A stretch of 64,000 nucleotides of DNA, from contig SUWD01000002.1 of the NCBI GenBank assembly GCA_015061685.1, forward strand, positions 164,448-228,447. The letters run 5' to 3'. The stretch's first letter is position 1. Each line of letters opens with the position of its first letter. This document shows positions 34,539-42,795 of this stretch, in pieces. The position numbers and the translations under genes are program-made. The notes below the pieces were generated by a model. The model was not told the DNA's origin. It saw only the letters and a program-made list of their open reading frames with translations, and searched no databases. Source of the stretch: Lentisphaerota bacterium. Lineage in GTDB: Bacteria; Verrucomicrobiota; Lentisphaeria; Victivallales; Victivallaceae.

Positions 34539-35554
34539 TCGGCAGCCCCCGAAGTAACGATATCCGGTTTGACGATCTCCACACCGAAAACTTTCAAATC
34601 TTTCCGCAATCGTTCAAACATTGCTTCATTTTCAAAAGTGCCGACGATCGCTCCACCGGAACCGGTAAACTTTGCCGAAGCTCCGGCATTGCGGGCGATC
34701 TCAACCATCCGGCGGTTTTTACTGCTTATCCCCCCCGGACAGACTTCACAACGCAAATCAAAATTGCGGTCGATCAAAGTTGAAATTTGTGACAGATCTT
34801 TTTTCTGTAAAGCTTCTCTCATACGGACGGTCAATTCCGCCCACTCCTCCATCGCCGCCAGAACTTCCGGTACTTTGGCATTGTAATCATCCCGCAACCG
34901 GGAGTGGAGTATTTCCGATCCTTCGGCAAGATCGGTACGGTAGGCAACAAAAAAGTTTATCCCGTCCGGGATATCCAGTTTTTCGTAGATGCCATAGCCG
35001 AATTTTTCCATGTGTTCACGGTTGAAATCCATATAAACCGGGTGATTATAAGCCTGTGCCACTCTGTCCTGCAATCCGGCAGGTATGCTCAACTCATCTC
35101 TTTCCACGGCCAGAACCAGATTGGCAAGGATCTCCGGCTGCAATCCGACATGGTAAAAATCAGCCATTGACCGGACTGCCGCAGTGATGATTGCCGATGA
35201 TCCGGCAAGTCCGAGCCGGTTGGGGATGTCGCTGTCGTAACGGATGGTAAAGTTTTTCTTCTCCAATCCGATTGAATTATCCCGGCAGAAAATGAAAAAT
35301 TTACGGGCGGCAGCTTTCAACAGACGGATGCCGCCATAATAACCGTACAGGCTGATTTTATTGTCCAAATCGGTCAGATCGGCATACTCATTCAAATCTC
35401 TGGGGGATGAGAGGAAATTTATCTGCGGAGTCTCATACAGCTGCACGGAGGCACGGTAATTCCGGAATACAAAGGCGATCGTCTTGCCGAAATATCCGTC
35501 TGACGGATTTCCGATCAAAGCTGCCCGTGGATATGCTGTATTGGTTATTATCAT
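34535..35554 (-). CDS. GHMP kinase, glucuronokinase-like
   Basis: This 339-residue protein is a GHMP-superfamily small-molecule kinase. It opens with ARAALIGNPSDG-like text (actual PRAALIGNPSDGYFGKT at 9-25), resembling plant glucuronokinase, and carries the phosphate-binding motif PNRLGLAGSSA (111-121) and the C-terminal motif GASAKFTGSGGAIVG. Glucuronokinase converts glucuronate to glucuronate-1-phosphate. Coupling to galU by a 4-bp overlap would allow activation to a UDP-sugar. Other GHMP substrates (galactose, mevalonate, heptose derivatives) cannot be excluded. It is the first gene of the kinase-galU-helicase-MFS-proA operon, with a good promoter. Confidence 0.75.
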   Translation of the reverse strand: MIITNTAYPRAALIGNPSDGYFGKTIAFVFRNYRASVQLYETPQINFLSSPRDLNEYADLTDLDNKISLYGYYGGIRLLKAAARKFFIFCRDNSIGLEKKNFTIRYDSDIPNRLGLAGSSAIITAAVRSMADFYHVGLQPEILANLVLAVERDELSIPAGLQDRVAQAYNHPVYMDFNREHMEKFGYGIYEKLDIPDGINFFVAYRTDLAEGSEILHSRLRDDYNAKVPEVLAAMEEWAELTVRMREALQKKDLSQISTLIDRNFDLRCEVCPGGISSKNRRMVEIARNAGASAKFTGSGGAIVGTFENEAMFERLRKDLKVFGVEIVKPDIVTSGAAE

Positions 35555-35589
35555 ACTTCTACCTTGTCAATGTACAAAAACACTCTTAT

Positions 35590-35618
35590 AATATAAACGT
35601 GAAAATTGTTTTTTTCAA
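35590..35618 (-). promoter_or_regulatory. Promoter of the GHMP kinase-galU operon
   Basis: TTGAAA (35618-35613), a 17-bp spacer and TATATT (35595-35590) on the minus strand, 36 bp before the kinase start. Confidence 0.65.
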
Positions 35619-35711
35619 GATTTTTCAGAATATTCCCGTCAAAACCTTTCCCCCGGGCTGAAAATAAAAAAGCCTACTGCAACAAAGCGGTGGGTAAATT
35701 CAAAAAACACC

Positions 35712-35740
35712 TTGAAAAAAGAGTGCTTGCGTGGTATTTT
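35712..35740 (+). promoter_or_regulatory. Promoter close to the permease start codon
   Basis: TTGAAA (35712-35717), a 17-bp spacer and TATTTT (35735-35740). The ATG is at 35751, so transcription would start at or only a few bases before it; no Shine-Dalgarno sequence fits between. Confidence 0.5.
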
Positions 35741-35750
35741 ATCTTTTATT

Positions 35751-36938
35751 ATGTTAAAGTATATTATTCGTCGTACATTTTATTCCCTCTGGGTAATTTT
35801 CGGGGTGCTCCTGCTGACCTTTGCCCTTTTTAATGTTGCTTCCGGTGATCCGGCGGCGGCGGTTCTCGGCAAGAATGCAAAATTGGCAGAGGTGGAAGCT
35901 ATGCGTCGTGAGCTGGGAAGTGATCTGCCGTTGTTTTTCGGCAGATTGTGCCGCAGTGCCGCTTTCGCTGAATTTTCCGGCTCTTCCGGAGAACCGCACA
36001 CTTTCGTCCGTCAGCTTGATACCGGCAACATCACCGCCTGTGCCAAGTGGAAAAACGGTGAAAGCAAAGAATTTGATATTCCGGACGGTCAAAAGGATTT
36101 CACCATCCATGCGACCGTTGACAATCCATTGATCTCCTGCAAATTTTACCGACGGCAGGAAACACCGTGGAACAGTCAGTTTTTCCGGGCGGTAAAGGAA
36201 TTGATCTCGTTCAAAAAGGATTTTCCATACGTTTCTTTTTTCAACTTCGGCAATACGTTGATGACCAGAGAACCGGTCATAGAGGTTTTAAAACGGGGGA
36301 TCCTGCCGTCGCTCTCTTTGATGCTGCCGATATTTGCCGGGGAGATTCTTTTCGGGATCATTTTTGCCTTGCTGGCGGTTTACTTTGCCGGAATGGCGAT
36401 CGACCGGATGATCCAGATTGCAGCGGTGATTTCAATGAGCATGAGCTATCTGGTGATAATAATTTTCGGTCAATGGTTTCTCGGCTACAACTTGAATCTT
36501 TTCCCGGTCTGGGGTTACGGCGGGATAAATTATTTCATCCTCCCGGTGATCATCGGCATTGCCTCCGGGATCGGCAATAACATCCGCTTTTTCCGCACGG
36601 TTTTCATCAATGAACTGCAAAAAGAGTATTTGCGTACAGCATGGGCAAAAGGTGCATCCGGGAAAACTGTTTTCGGGAAGCATCTGCTGAAAAATGCCAT
36701 GGTGCAGATCATCACCAAAGTCGGTACCGGATTGCCGTTTCTTTTTACCGGCAGTCTGCTGCTGGAATCATTTTTCGGTATTCCCGGACTGGGATTTGCC
36801 GGTATGGAAGCTTTGTACGATTCAGATATCCAGATGCTCAAAGCACTGGTTCTGATGAGTGCAATTATTTTTATCGTAATGAATCTGCTGACGGACATTG
36901 CCTACGCCTGGGCCGATCCGCGGATCAAACTGGAGTAA
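35751..36938 (+). CDS. DppB/YejB-like ABC transporter permease without partner genes
   Basis: This 395-residue protein is a binding-protein-dependent transport permease of the oligopeptide/dipeptide class. The N-terminus MLKYIIRRTFYSLWVIFGVL and the C-terminal GTGLPFLFTGSLLLESFFGIPGLG stretch (broken across the EAA region, ending in GLGFAGMEALYDSD) are typical. Between helix 1 and the permease domain it has an extra extracytoplasmic region of about 110 residues (LPLFFGRLCRSA to FNFGNTLMTREPV), longer than in DppB. I chose the ATG at 35751; the frame is open from TTG at 35712, but that codon is within the -35 box. No DppC, ATPase or binding protein gene follows. Confidence 0.82.
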   Translation: MLKYIIRRTFYSLWVIFGVLLLTFALFNVASGDPAAAVLGKNAKLAEVEAMRRELGSDLPLFFGRLCRSAAFAEFSGSSGEPHTFVRQLDTGNITACAKWKNGESKEFDIPDGQKDFTIHATVDNPLISCKFYRRQETPWNSQFFRAVKELISFKKDFPYVSFFNFGNTLMTREPVIEVLKRGILPSLSLMLPIFAGEILFGIIFALLAVYFAGMAIDRMIQIAAVISMSMSYLVIIIFGQWFLGYNLNLFPVWGYGGINYFILPVIIGIASGIGNNIRFFRTVFINELQKEYLRTAWAKGASGKTVFGKHLLKNAMVQIITKVGTGLPFLFTGSLLLESFFGIPGLGFAGMEALYDSDIQMLKALVLMSAIIFIVMNLLTDIAYAWADPRIKLE

Positions 36939-36944
36939 CATCTT

Positions 36945-39179
36945 ATGAACAGCAACTTTATGGAATTACTTTCTCCTGCCGGTTCGCCAGCTTGTGCTTT
37001 AGCGGCATTTGATGCCGGAGCAGATGCAGTATATGCCGGTTTGAGTAAATTCAACGCCCGGGAAAGAGGGGAAAACTTCACCCCGGATATGATGAAAAAA
37101 ATCGTGGATTACGCCCACAATCACGGCAGAAAAGTATATTTGACGCTCAACACCCTCCTCCGGGAAACGGAACTGCCGGAATTAATGGAGACTCTGGACA
37201 TTATTGATGAGATATCGCCGGATGGTATTCTGGTGCAGGATCTCGGAGTTTTGCGGCTTGCCCGCAGTTATTATCCCGATTTGGTGCTGCATGGTTCGAC
37301 CCAGATGGGATTTCACAACTCCGCCGGATTGCAGCTTGCTGAATCTCTCGGCTTGTCAAGGGTGGTTCTTGAACGGCAGACAACTATGGAGGAGCTTGCG
37401 GCGATCAGGAAACAAACCAAACTTGAGCTGGAAGTTTTTGTCCACGGATCACTTTGCTGTTCGCTCTCCGGAGTGTGCCTTTTCTCCAGTTATTTAGGCG
37501 GCTGGAGCGGCAACCGCGGCAAATGCAAACAACCCTGCCGCCGCCGTTATTATTCTAAAAACGGCAATGGATTTTTCTTTTCTCCGCAGGATCTGTCGGC
37601 ACTGGATCTTATTCCGCAGCTGCGTAAGATCGGAGTACAGTCACTGAAAATAGAGGGACGTTTGCGGCAGCCGGACTATGTGCTTAATACCGTAAGTGCC
37701 TACCGGATGATGCTGGATTGTCCGCCGGATAAATTCGATGAAGTTCTGCCCGATGCAAGAAATCTTTTGTCAAAAGGCTGCGGACGCCGCTGGTCACATG
37801 GTTTTTATTCTGTTGAATCGACTAAAGATCTGATCAAATCCGATGCCGTCGGTGCCGCCGGATTGCGGATCGGGACCGTCGAAGCCATCCGGGACAATGG
37901 ATTCGGCTTTTCGGTACAAAAAAGAGTACACATCGGAGACCGCCTGCGTATCCAGCCGCAAAGCGGAGATGACGGAGTCGCTCTGACCGTCACCAAAATG
38001 TTTGTCAACAATCTATCGACCAAATATGCCCGCCCCGGTCAAAAGGCCTTTATCTGCTGCGATAAGGAAGTGCCTTTCAACGGCGGAATTTTCAAAATCG
38101 GCGAAAGTTTCCCGGATTATACCCGGCGTCTGGAATCTCTGCCGGCCAGAAAAAAAGGTGTCGAGCTTAAAATCACTCTTTCCGGGACAAAAATAGAGGT
38201 GAATTGTCTCAACGCCCCCCTCCCCCCGTTTTCCGCCCCGTTGACGCTCGATCAGGCAGAAAAACACCCGGTTGATGAAGCAAAAATCCTGGCGGCATTT
38301 TCCGAATCGGACTCCGCCGACTTCGCTCTTGCCAAAGAGAGCAAAGTTGAAATCACCGGCAACTGGTTCTTCCCGGCAGCAGAATTAAAAAAGATCCGCC
38401 GGGATTTCTGGCAGAAATTCCATGAGTCGGTCAATCCCGGTCAGATAATCGACAGCAGAATCAATTCTCTGGATAAATTCCGCACCGATTATCTCAAAAT
38501 AACTCCTCATTTTTCCGACAGCGAATATCTCCGGGAAACCGTGGCGATGAAACCAAACGGAGCTGAACCTGCTGACAAAAGAGCCGTCAGAGCTGACAAT
38601 ATTTTTGATCTGAATAAACTGTCACAGGAAGCCATCCTCCCGGAATTCTGTCCGGAGAGCAAACTGCCGGCATTGAAAAAAGCCATCCGCAATGCCATTG
38701 ATTCCGGCATCCGCCGCTTCCGGATAACTTCGCTCTATGCTCTTATGCTCTTTGAAGAATTTGATAAAGATCAGCTCTTTCTCACCGCCTCCGCCCCCTT
38801 GCCGGTATGCAACAGCATGGCGGTAATGGAATTGGCAGATCTCGGCTGCCGCCGGGTGATGGCACACGTGGAAATGAGCCGTCAGGATATTGTCGATCTA
38901 CAGGGGAAATCAATTCTGGAATTGGAGGTTTTCCGTCTGGGACGTCCATCTCTGCTTACGACCAGAGCAAAAATCCCCTTTGCCGGAGAATTTTCTGATG
39001 CGAGAGGAAATAAATTTGAGTTGCGTTTTGAAAAAAGTTCAGGACTTTCCCGGATATTTCCGGTAAAAGTGATGTCAATTCCACGCCTGCCGGGGATCTA
39101 TGACTTTTATGATCTCCGCAATGCCCACTGGAAAAACAGCGATACAGAAACTTTCAACTTTGACAGCCAATGGCTGTAA
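36945..39179 (+). CDS. Peptidase U32 family protein (RlhA/YhbU-like)
   Basis: This 744-residue protein opens with MELLSPAGSPACALAAFDAG and contains the U32 signature around residues 165-195 (EVFVHGSLCCSLSGVC, then GNRGKCKQPCR), whose cysteines probably hold an iron-sulfur cluster. The C-terminal half contains a DUF3656-type domain. U32 members include RlhA, which makes 5-hydroxycytidine in 23S rRNA, and collagenase-annotated proteins; an RNA hydroxylation role is more likely than proteolysis given the cysteines. GGAG lies 9 nt before the ATG. The gene starts 6 bp after the permease stop and ends just before repeat copy B. Confidence 0.88.
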   Translation: MNSNFMELLSPAGSPACALAAFDAGADAVYAGLSKFNARERGENFTPDMMKKIVDYAHNHGRKVYLTLNTLLRETELPELMETLDIIDEISPDGILVQDLGVLRLARSYYPDLVLHGSTQMGFHNSAGLQLAESLGLSRVVLERQTTMEELAAIRKQTKLELEVFVHGSLCCSLSGVCLFSSYLGGWSGNRGKCKQPCRRRYYSKNGNGFFFSPQDLSALDLIPQLRKIGVQSLKIEGRLRQPDYVLNTVSAYRMMLDCPPDKFDEVLPDARNLLSKGCGRRWSHGFYSVESTKDLIKSDAVGAAGLRIGTVEAIRDNGFGFSVQKRVHIGDRLRIQPQSGDDGVALTVTKMFVNNLSTKYARPGQKAFICCDKEVPFNGGIFKIGESFPDYTRRLESLPARKKGVELKITLSGTKIEVNCLNAPLPPFSAPLTLDQAEKHPVDEAKILAAFSESDSADFALAKESKVEITGNWFFPAAELKKIRRDFWQKFHESVNPGQIIDSRINSLDKFRTDYLKITPHFSDSEYLRETVAMKPNGAEPADKRAVRADNIFDLNKLSQEAILPEFCPESKLPALKKAIRNAIDSGIRRFRITSLYALMLFEEFDKDQLFLTASAPLPVCNSMAVMELADLGCRRVMAHVEMSRQDIVDLQGKSILELEVFRLGRPSLLTTRAKIPFAGEFSDARGNKFELRFEKSSGLSRIFPVKVMSIPRLPGIYDFYDLRNAHWKNSDTETFNFDSQWL

Positions 39180-39201
39180 AAACATAACAGCCTGAAAAAA
39201 A

Positions 39202-39489
39202 GATAATGTCCCGAATTTTGTGAAACCCGTAACAGGAGCTTATAAACAAACACTTCTGTTAACGTATGAAATATATCACATAAGTTGTGATTTGTCAAAC
39301 CGGCAAGCACGGGTTCGATCTAACCGGTGGATGCAGTGTGAGGCAAGGTCGCAGACAAATCAAGGCGGATGAGCAGGAGTGTACTAAACGTACATGACTG
39401 CGAAAACGTCCGCTGATTTGCCAAGAGATTGCCCGCAATGCACCACCGCAGGAAAGATTTTTTACAAAAAATGAGACAATAACGAAAAA
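39202..39489 (+). repeat. Dispersed structured repeat, copy B
   Basis: Second copy of the element at 17803-18089, same orientation, about 288 bp. The differences from copy A include the loop of the apical hairpin (TGAC in copy A, TAAAC here) while its TGTAC/GTACA stem is unchanged. Other changes are scattered in the A/T-rich first third. It fills the 320-bp gap between the U32 gene and the convergent amidohydrolase, lying 22 bp past the U32 stop. It may serve as that gene's 3' structure or be an inserted element. Confidence 0.85.
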
Positions 39490-39499
39490 AAAGTTTTTA

Positions 39500-40639
39500 T
39501 CAGCGGTCAACGACCTTTTCGCCATTGACGAAAATCGTACTGATTTTGGTCATATTGGACATGATGTCGCCGTCGCAGATCAGGATATCCGCATCTTTGC
39601 CCTTTTCCAGAGAACCGACCCGGTCGGCGATCCCCAAGTGACGGGCAGGATTGATGGTGATCGCCTTGAGAGCCGAAAAGGGATCCATACCGTCTTTGAC
39701 CGCATAACCGGCACAGATCGACAGATATTCCTGCGGGATCACCGCTGAATCGGTGATGATCGAAACCTGACAACCGGCACGATCCAAAATTCCCGGAGTT
39801 TTGAAACTGCGTTTGGAAGTTTCCGGTTTGCCGGCATGATAAAGAGAGGGACCGACAGCCAGAGGGATATTTTCTGCGGCGAGTTCATCAGCGATCAGAT
39901 GCCCCTCGGTACAATGTTCCAAAGTGATAAGGACATTGAATTCTCTGGCGATACGGATGGCGGTAAAAATATCATTTGCCTGATGAGCATGAGCTTTAAG
40001 CGGAATTTCCCGACGCAGAACCGGCAAAAGTGAATGGAGTTGGAAATTGAAATCCGGTTTCTTGGAAAGGTCATCACCGGCGGCATCGATTTTTTCCATG
40101 TAAGTTTTTGCTTTATAGAGCATATCCCGCAACTTTGCAGCGGTCGTCATCCGGCTGTCAATACCTTTTCCCCGGTAAGCATTTTTGGGGTTTTCGCCGA
40201 ATGCACACTTCATGGCGACCTTCTCTTTCACCACCATTTTATCGACCCTGATACCATGGGTTTTGATGGCGACAAAAGTTCCGCCGAGGACATTGGAACT
40301 TCCCGGACCGGTACCGACGCAAGTTACACCGCCCTGAAGGGCATCTTTCAAAGATTGATCCATCGGATTGATGGCATCGATGGCATTCAACTCCGGAGTA
40401 AGGCAGTTGTTTCTCTCGTTGTAATCCTCTCCGTCATAGCGGATGCTTCCCCATAACCCCAGATGACAGTGAGCCTCGACCAGACCGGGATAGACCTCTT
40501 TGCCCCGGGCATCAAATTTTTCCCCGGACGTGTATTTACCTATTTCGGCAATCTTTCCGTCTTTGATCAGAATATCCGCCTGATACGGTTCTCGTTTTAC
40601 GGCATCATGAATAATACCATTGACGATCCAGAATTCCAT
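39500..40639 (-). CDS. Amidohydrolase-family metal-dependent hydrolase
   Basis: This 379-residue protein belongs to the amidohydrolase superfamily (imidazolonepropionase/dihydroorotase-like). The metal-binding HCH is in VEAHCHLGLWG, further histidines are in KAHAHQAND and LEHCTEGHL, and a catalytic Asp in SIITDSAVIP. The flanking beta domain is formed by the N-terminal FWIVNGIIHD... and the C-terminal KDADILICDGD segment, as usual. The substrate is unknown. It follows the alpha/beta hydrolase gene by 14 bp on the same strand and shares its promoter, so both may handle one compound. Confidence 0.88.
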   Translation of the reverse strand: MEFWIVNGIIHDAVKREPYQADILIKDGKIAEIGKYTSGEKFDARGKEVYPGLVEAHCHLGLWGSIRYDGEDYNERNNCLTPELNAIDAINPMDQSLKDALQGGVTCVGTGPGSSNVLGGTFVAIKTHGIRVDKMVVKEKVAMKCAFGENPKNAYRGKGIDSRMTTAAKLRDMLYKAKTYMEKIDAAGDDLSKKPDFNFQLHSLLPVLRREIPLKAHAHQANDIFTAIRIAREFNVLITLEHCTEGHLIADELAAENIPLAVGPSLYHAGKPETSKRSFKTPGILDRAGCQVSIITDSAVIPQEYLSICAGYAVKDGMDPFSALKAITINPARHLGIADRVGSLEKGKDADILICDGDIMSNMTKISTIFVNGEKVVDR

Positions 40640-40653
40640 ATTTATTTCCCCAA

Positions 40654-41511
40654 TTAATAATTCACTTCAGGATAGTGTTTCAAAATAAAGCTGGTCAGCG
40701 GCGTCGGATCATCCAATCCGTGCGGATGGTGTCCGAAATAATCCCGCCGGATCACCTGAATATTCCCTCCGGCAGCCAGCATACGTTTTTCCAAAAGGTC
40801 AATATTGCTCTCCGGCAGAACGGATTGATCCTGACCGCTGCGTATAGCGAGGATCGGGATTCCGGCTTTGGCGATCGGCATATAGTTATTGACCGGATTT
40901 TTGGGATGGTCGATCAACTCCTGACCATTGGCGACACGGTAAGCGGCAAAATGTTTCTCTGCTTCACCGCGGAGAGTTGCCAAAAGTTCCGGTCTGCAGT
41001 TGCTCTCATCGCGGCTGCTGCAGAATCCTAAATTGCACACCGGAGCATCCAGCCAGACAGCACCGACGGTTTCGGGGTGTTCTGCTGCCCAACGCAGAGA
41101 AAAGAGACCGCCGTAACTCATTCCGATGAGGGCGGCTTTTTTGTCAAAGTGCAAGCTTTGCAGCAATTCGTAGAATTTCTCTGCTTTTTTGATCCCTTCA
41201 TCATTCATGTAAGTTGAAAAAACATTGATGTGGACGTGATGAAATCCTCTCTCCAACAGTTGCAATGCCGGAGTCCGGGGAACAAATGCATCAGCCCACT
41301 GCAAACACCAACTCCACGGCAGACCGGGTGCCGGATGGGGAGGTTCAACAATAAATGCCGGACAACCGTCCAAAACGAAATTATGCCGACGGTAACCGTA
41401 CCAGTCAACGACTTCACCCTCCGGATAGTTGATTTTGCTGTCTCCGGAAAAAAGATACTTCTCTGTACCGGCACCGGCAAGTGCCGCATAATTCAATCCT
41501 TTTTCAGCCAT
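40654..41511 (-). CDS. Alpha/beta hydrolase
   Basis: This 285-residue protein has the alpha/beta hydrolase nucleophile elbow GMSYGG near residue 150, a later acidic IRSGQDQSV and a catalytic histidine in FGHHPHGLDD. This resembles acyl-esterase or dienelactone-hydrolase-like enzymes. I chose the ATG at 41511, preceded by AAAGGAGA, because the longer frame has an implausible N-terminus. No signal peptide is present. It is the first gene of a two-gene operon with the amidohydrolase. Substrate is unknown; a sugar ester is possible in this glycan-degrading context. Confidence 0.85.
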   Translation of the reverse strand: MAEKGLNYAALAGAGTEKYLFSGDSKINYPEGEVVDWYGYRRHNFVLDGCPAFIVEPPHPAPGLPWSWCLQWADAFVPRTPALQLLERGFHHVHINVFSTYMNDEGIKKAEKFYELLQSLHFDKKAALIGMSYGGLFSLRWAAEHPETVGAVWLDAPVCNLGFCSSRDESNCRPELLATLRGEAEKHFAAYRVANGQELIDHPKNPVNNYMPIAKAGIPILAIRSGQDQSVLPESNIDLLEKRMLAAGGNIQVIRRDYFGHHPHGLDDPTPLTSFILKHYPEVNY

Positions 41512-41545
41512 AAAAAATCTCCTTTCGATGTTATGAGTGTGTAAT

Positions 41546-41574
41546 AATATAGGTCGGACAAGAAATTTTTTCAA
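41546..41574 (-). promoter_or_regulatory. Promoter of the hydrolase-amidohydrolase operon
   Basis: TTGAAA (41574-41569), a 17-bp spacer and TATATT (41551-41546) on the minus strand, 34 bp before the alpha/beta hydrolase start. Confidence 0.65.
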
Positions 41575-41603
41575 CCTTTTTACGAAAAAATTCCATTTGT
41601 CTC

Positions 41604-41652
41604 TTGATTTTTTCTCATCTCCGGACAATCTTATGTAGAGTGAGAAAATCAA
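41604..41652 (+). promoter_or_regulatory. Inverted repeat over a weak promoter of the serine hydrolase gene
   Basis: TTGATTTTTTCTCA (41604-41617) and TGAGAAAATCAA (41641-41652) form 12-bp arms apart from a 2-nt bulge. The left arm contains a possible -35 (TTGATT, 41604-41609) with a weak -10 AATCTT 17 bp on. It may be an operator pair or an mRNA hairpin. Confidence 0.35.
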
Positions 41653-41666
41653 CTTGAGGTTCTATT

Positions 41667-42740
41667 ATGAGCGATATGATCGAAAAATTGCAGAATGTTC
41701 TTGATGAAGCGACCACATCCGGGGAGGAGTGCGGTTGTCAGCTGACCATATACCGGCACGGCGAATTGCTTTGTGATCTGGTATCCGGCTGGACAGATCA
41801 GACTAAAACCCGAAAAGTGGATATCAACACCCTCTTTCCGGTGTTTTCTGTAGGCAAAGGTGTTTTGAGTATTCTCTACCACCTCTGCACCGAAGAAGGG
41901 ATCATCAACAGCAGTGATCCGGTTGCAAAATATTGGCCGGAATATGCCTGCAACGGCAAAGAAGATACCAAAGTCTGGCATTTTCTCTCCCACCGTTCCG
42001 GCTCATACACCTTTCCGGAAGGCTTTCAGGTATATCCGGACGGAGGAGATTGGGACAAAGCCTGCAACGCTCTTGCCCAGGCGGCACCGGCAATGGAGAT
42101 CGGCGGCATCCACCGCTACCACGGATACACATTCGGTCTGCTGGTCGGCAAAGTTCTGGAAAATGCGGCAAGAACTCCCATCCGGGAATTACTGCGGAAA
42201 AAACTTCTCGATCCGCTTAAGATCGACACCTTTTTCTACGGTATTCCGGAAGAACAGCTGGACAACCTTGCGTTGATCACTCCGGGAGAGCGGGCAGATG
42301 GCACGATCTATCAGGATGACCGGGTCAGAATGAATGAAAAAGTCAATATCTGCGGACTCAACCCCTCCTCACATGGAGCGTCCAATGCTCACGCTCTGGC
42401 GAAAATCTATGCTTCAACTTTTGGCAGCGGAGTTGACGGAGTACGTTTCCTCAAGGATGAAACCCTGAAAAATGCTCTCACGCTCTGCCGGTCAGAAAAT
42501 GATCCGGCTAAAGCGGAACAGTGGGATCGTTTCGGTCTCGGTCTGGCACTTATCGGACCGGAAGAACCGTGGAACCGGACTTATGGACACGGCGGAGCCT
42601 GCGGTTCAGAGGGATTCTGCGACCGGGAAACCGGATATGCAGTCGGTTTTACCAAGAACAAACTTACTCCGAAACACCCGAATCACCCGTTACGCAACCG
42701 GATATCGGAAATTCTGGGCATTCCCAAACGGATCTGGTAA
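41667..42740 (+). CDS. Serine hydrolase, beta-lactamase class C/EstB family
   Basis: This 357-residue protein is of the class C beta-lactamase-like fold used by esterases and D-aminopeptidases. The catalytic SxxK is S61-V-G-K64 (FSVGKG), the tyrosine motif is around YHGYTF, and the third motif HGGACG appears near the end in place of KTG. There is no signal peptide, so a cytoplasmic esterase is more likely than a lactamase. A terminator follows directly. It is divergent from the hydrolase-amidohydrolase operon with 155 bp between starts, so co-regulation is possible. Confidence 0.85.
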   Translation: MSDMIEKLQNVLDEATTSGEECGCQLTIYRHGELLCDLVSGWTDQTKTRKVDINTLFPVFSVGKGVLSILYHLCTEEGIINSSDPVAKYWPEYACNGKEDTKVWHFLSHRSGSYTFPEGFQVYPDGGDWDKACNALAQAAPAMEIGGIHRYHGYTFGLLVGKVLENAARTPIRELLRKKLLDPLKIDTFFYGIPEEQLDNLALITPGERADGTIYQDDRVRMNEKVNICGLNPSSHGASNAHALAKIYASTFGSGVDGVRFLKDETLKNALTLCRSENDPAKAEQWDRFGLGLALIGPEEPWNRTYGHGGACGSEGFCDRETGYAVGFTKNKLTPKHPNHPLRNRISEILGIPKRIW

Positions 42741-42758
42741 AAGAATATTTCAGAGTCG

Positions 42759-42795
42759 ATCCCGCATCCATTTCATACACGATGCGGGATTTTTT
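42759..42795 (+). terminator. Terminator between serine hydrolase and GpsA-like genes
   Basis: Perfect 10-bp arms with ATCCCGCATC (42759-42768) and GATGCGGGAT (42781-42790) and a 12-nt loop, followed by T6. The T-run overlaps the end of the convergent gpsA-like gene. Confidence 0.85.

Noticed and set aside
39295..39525. Open frames crossing the repeat copies (also near 17659-17973)
   Set aside because: Frames are not preserved between the two copies because of an indel, and no ribosome-binding site is present.
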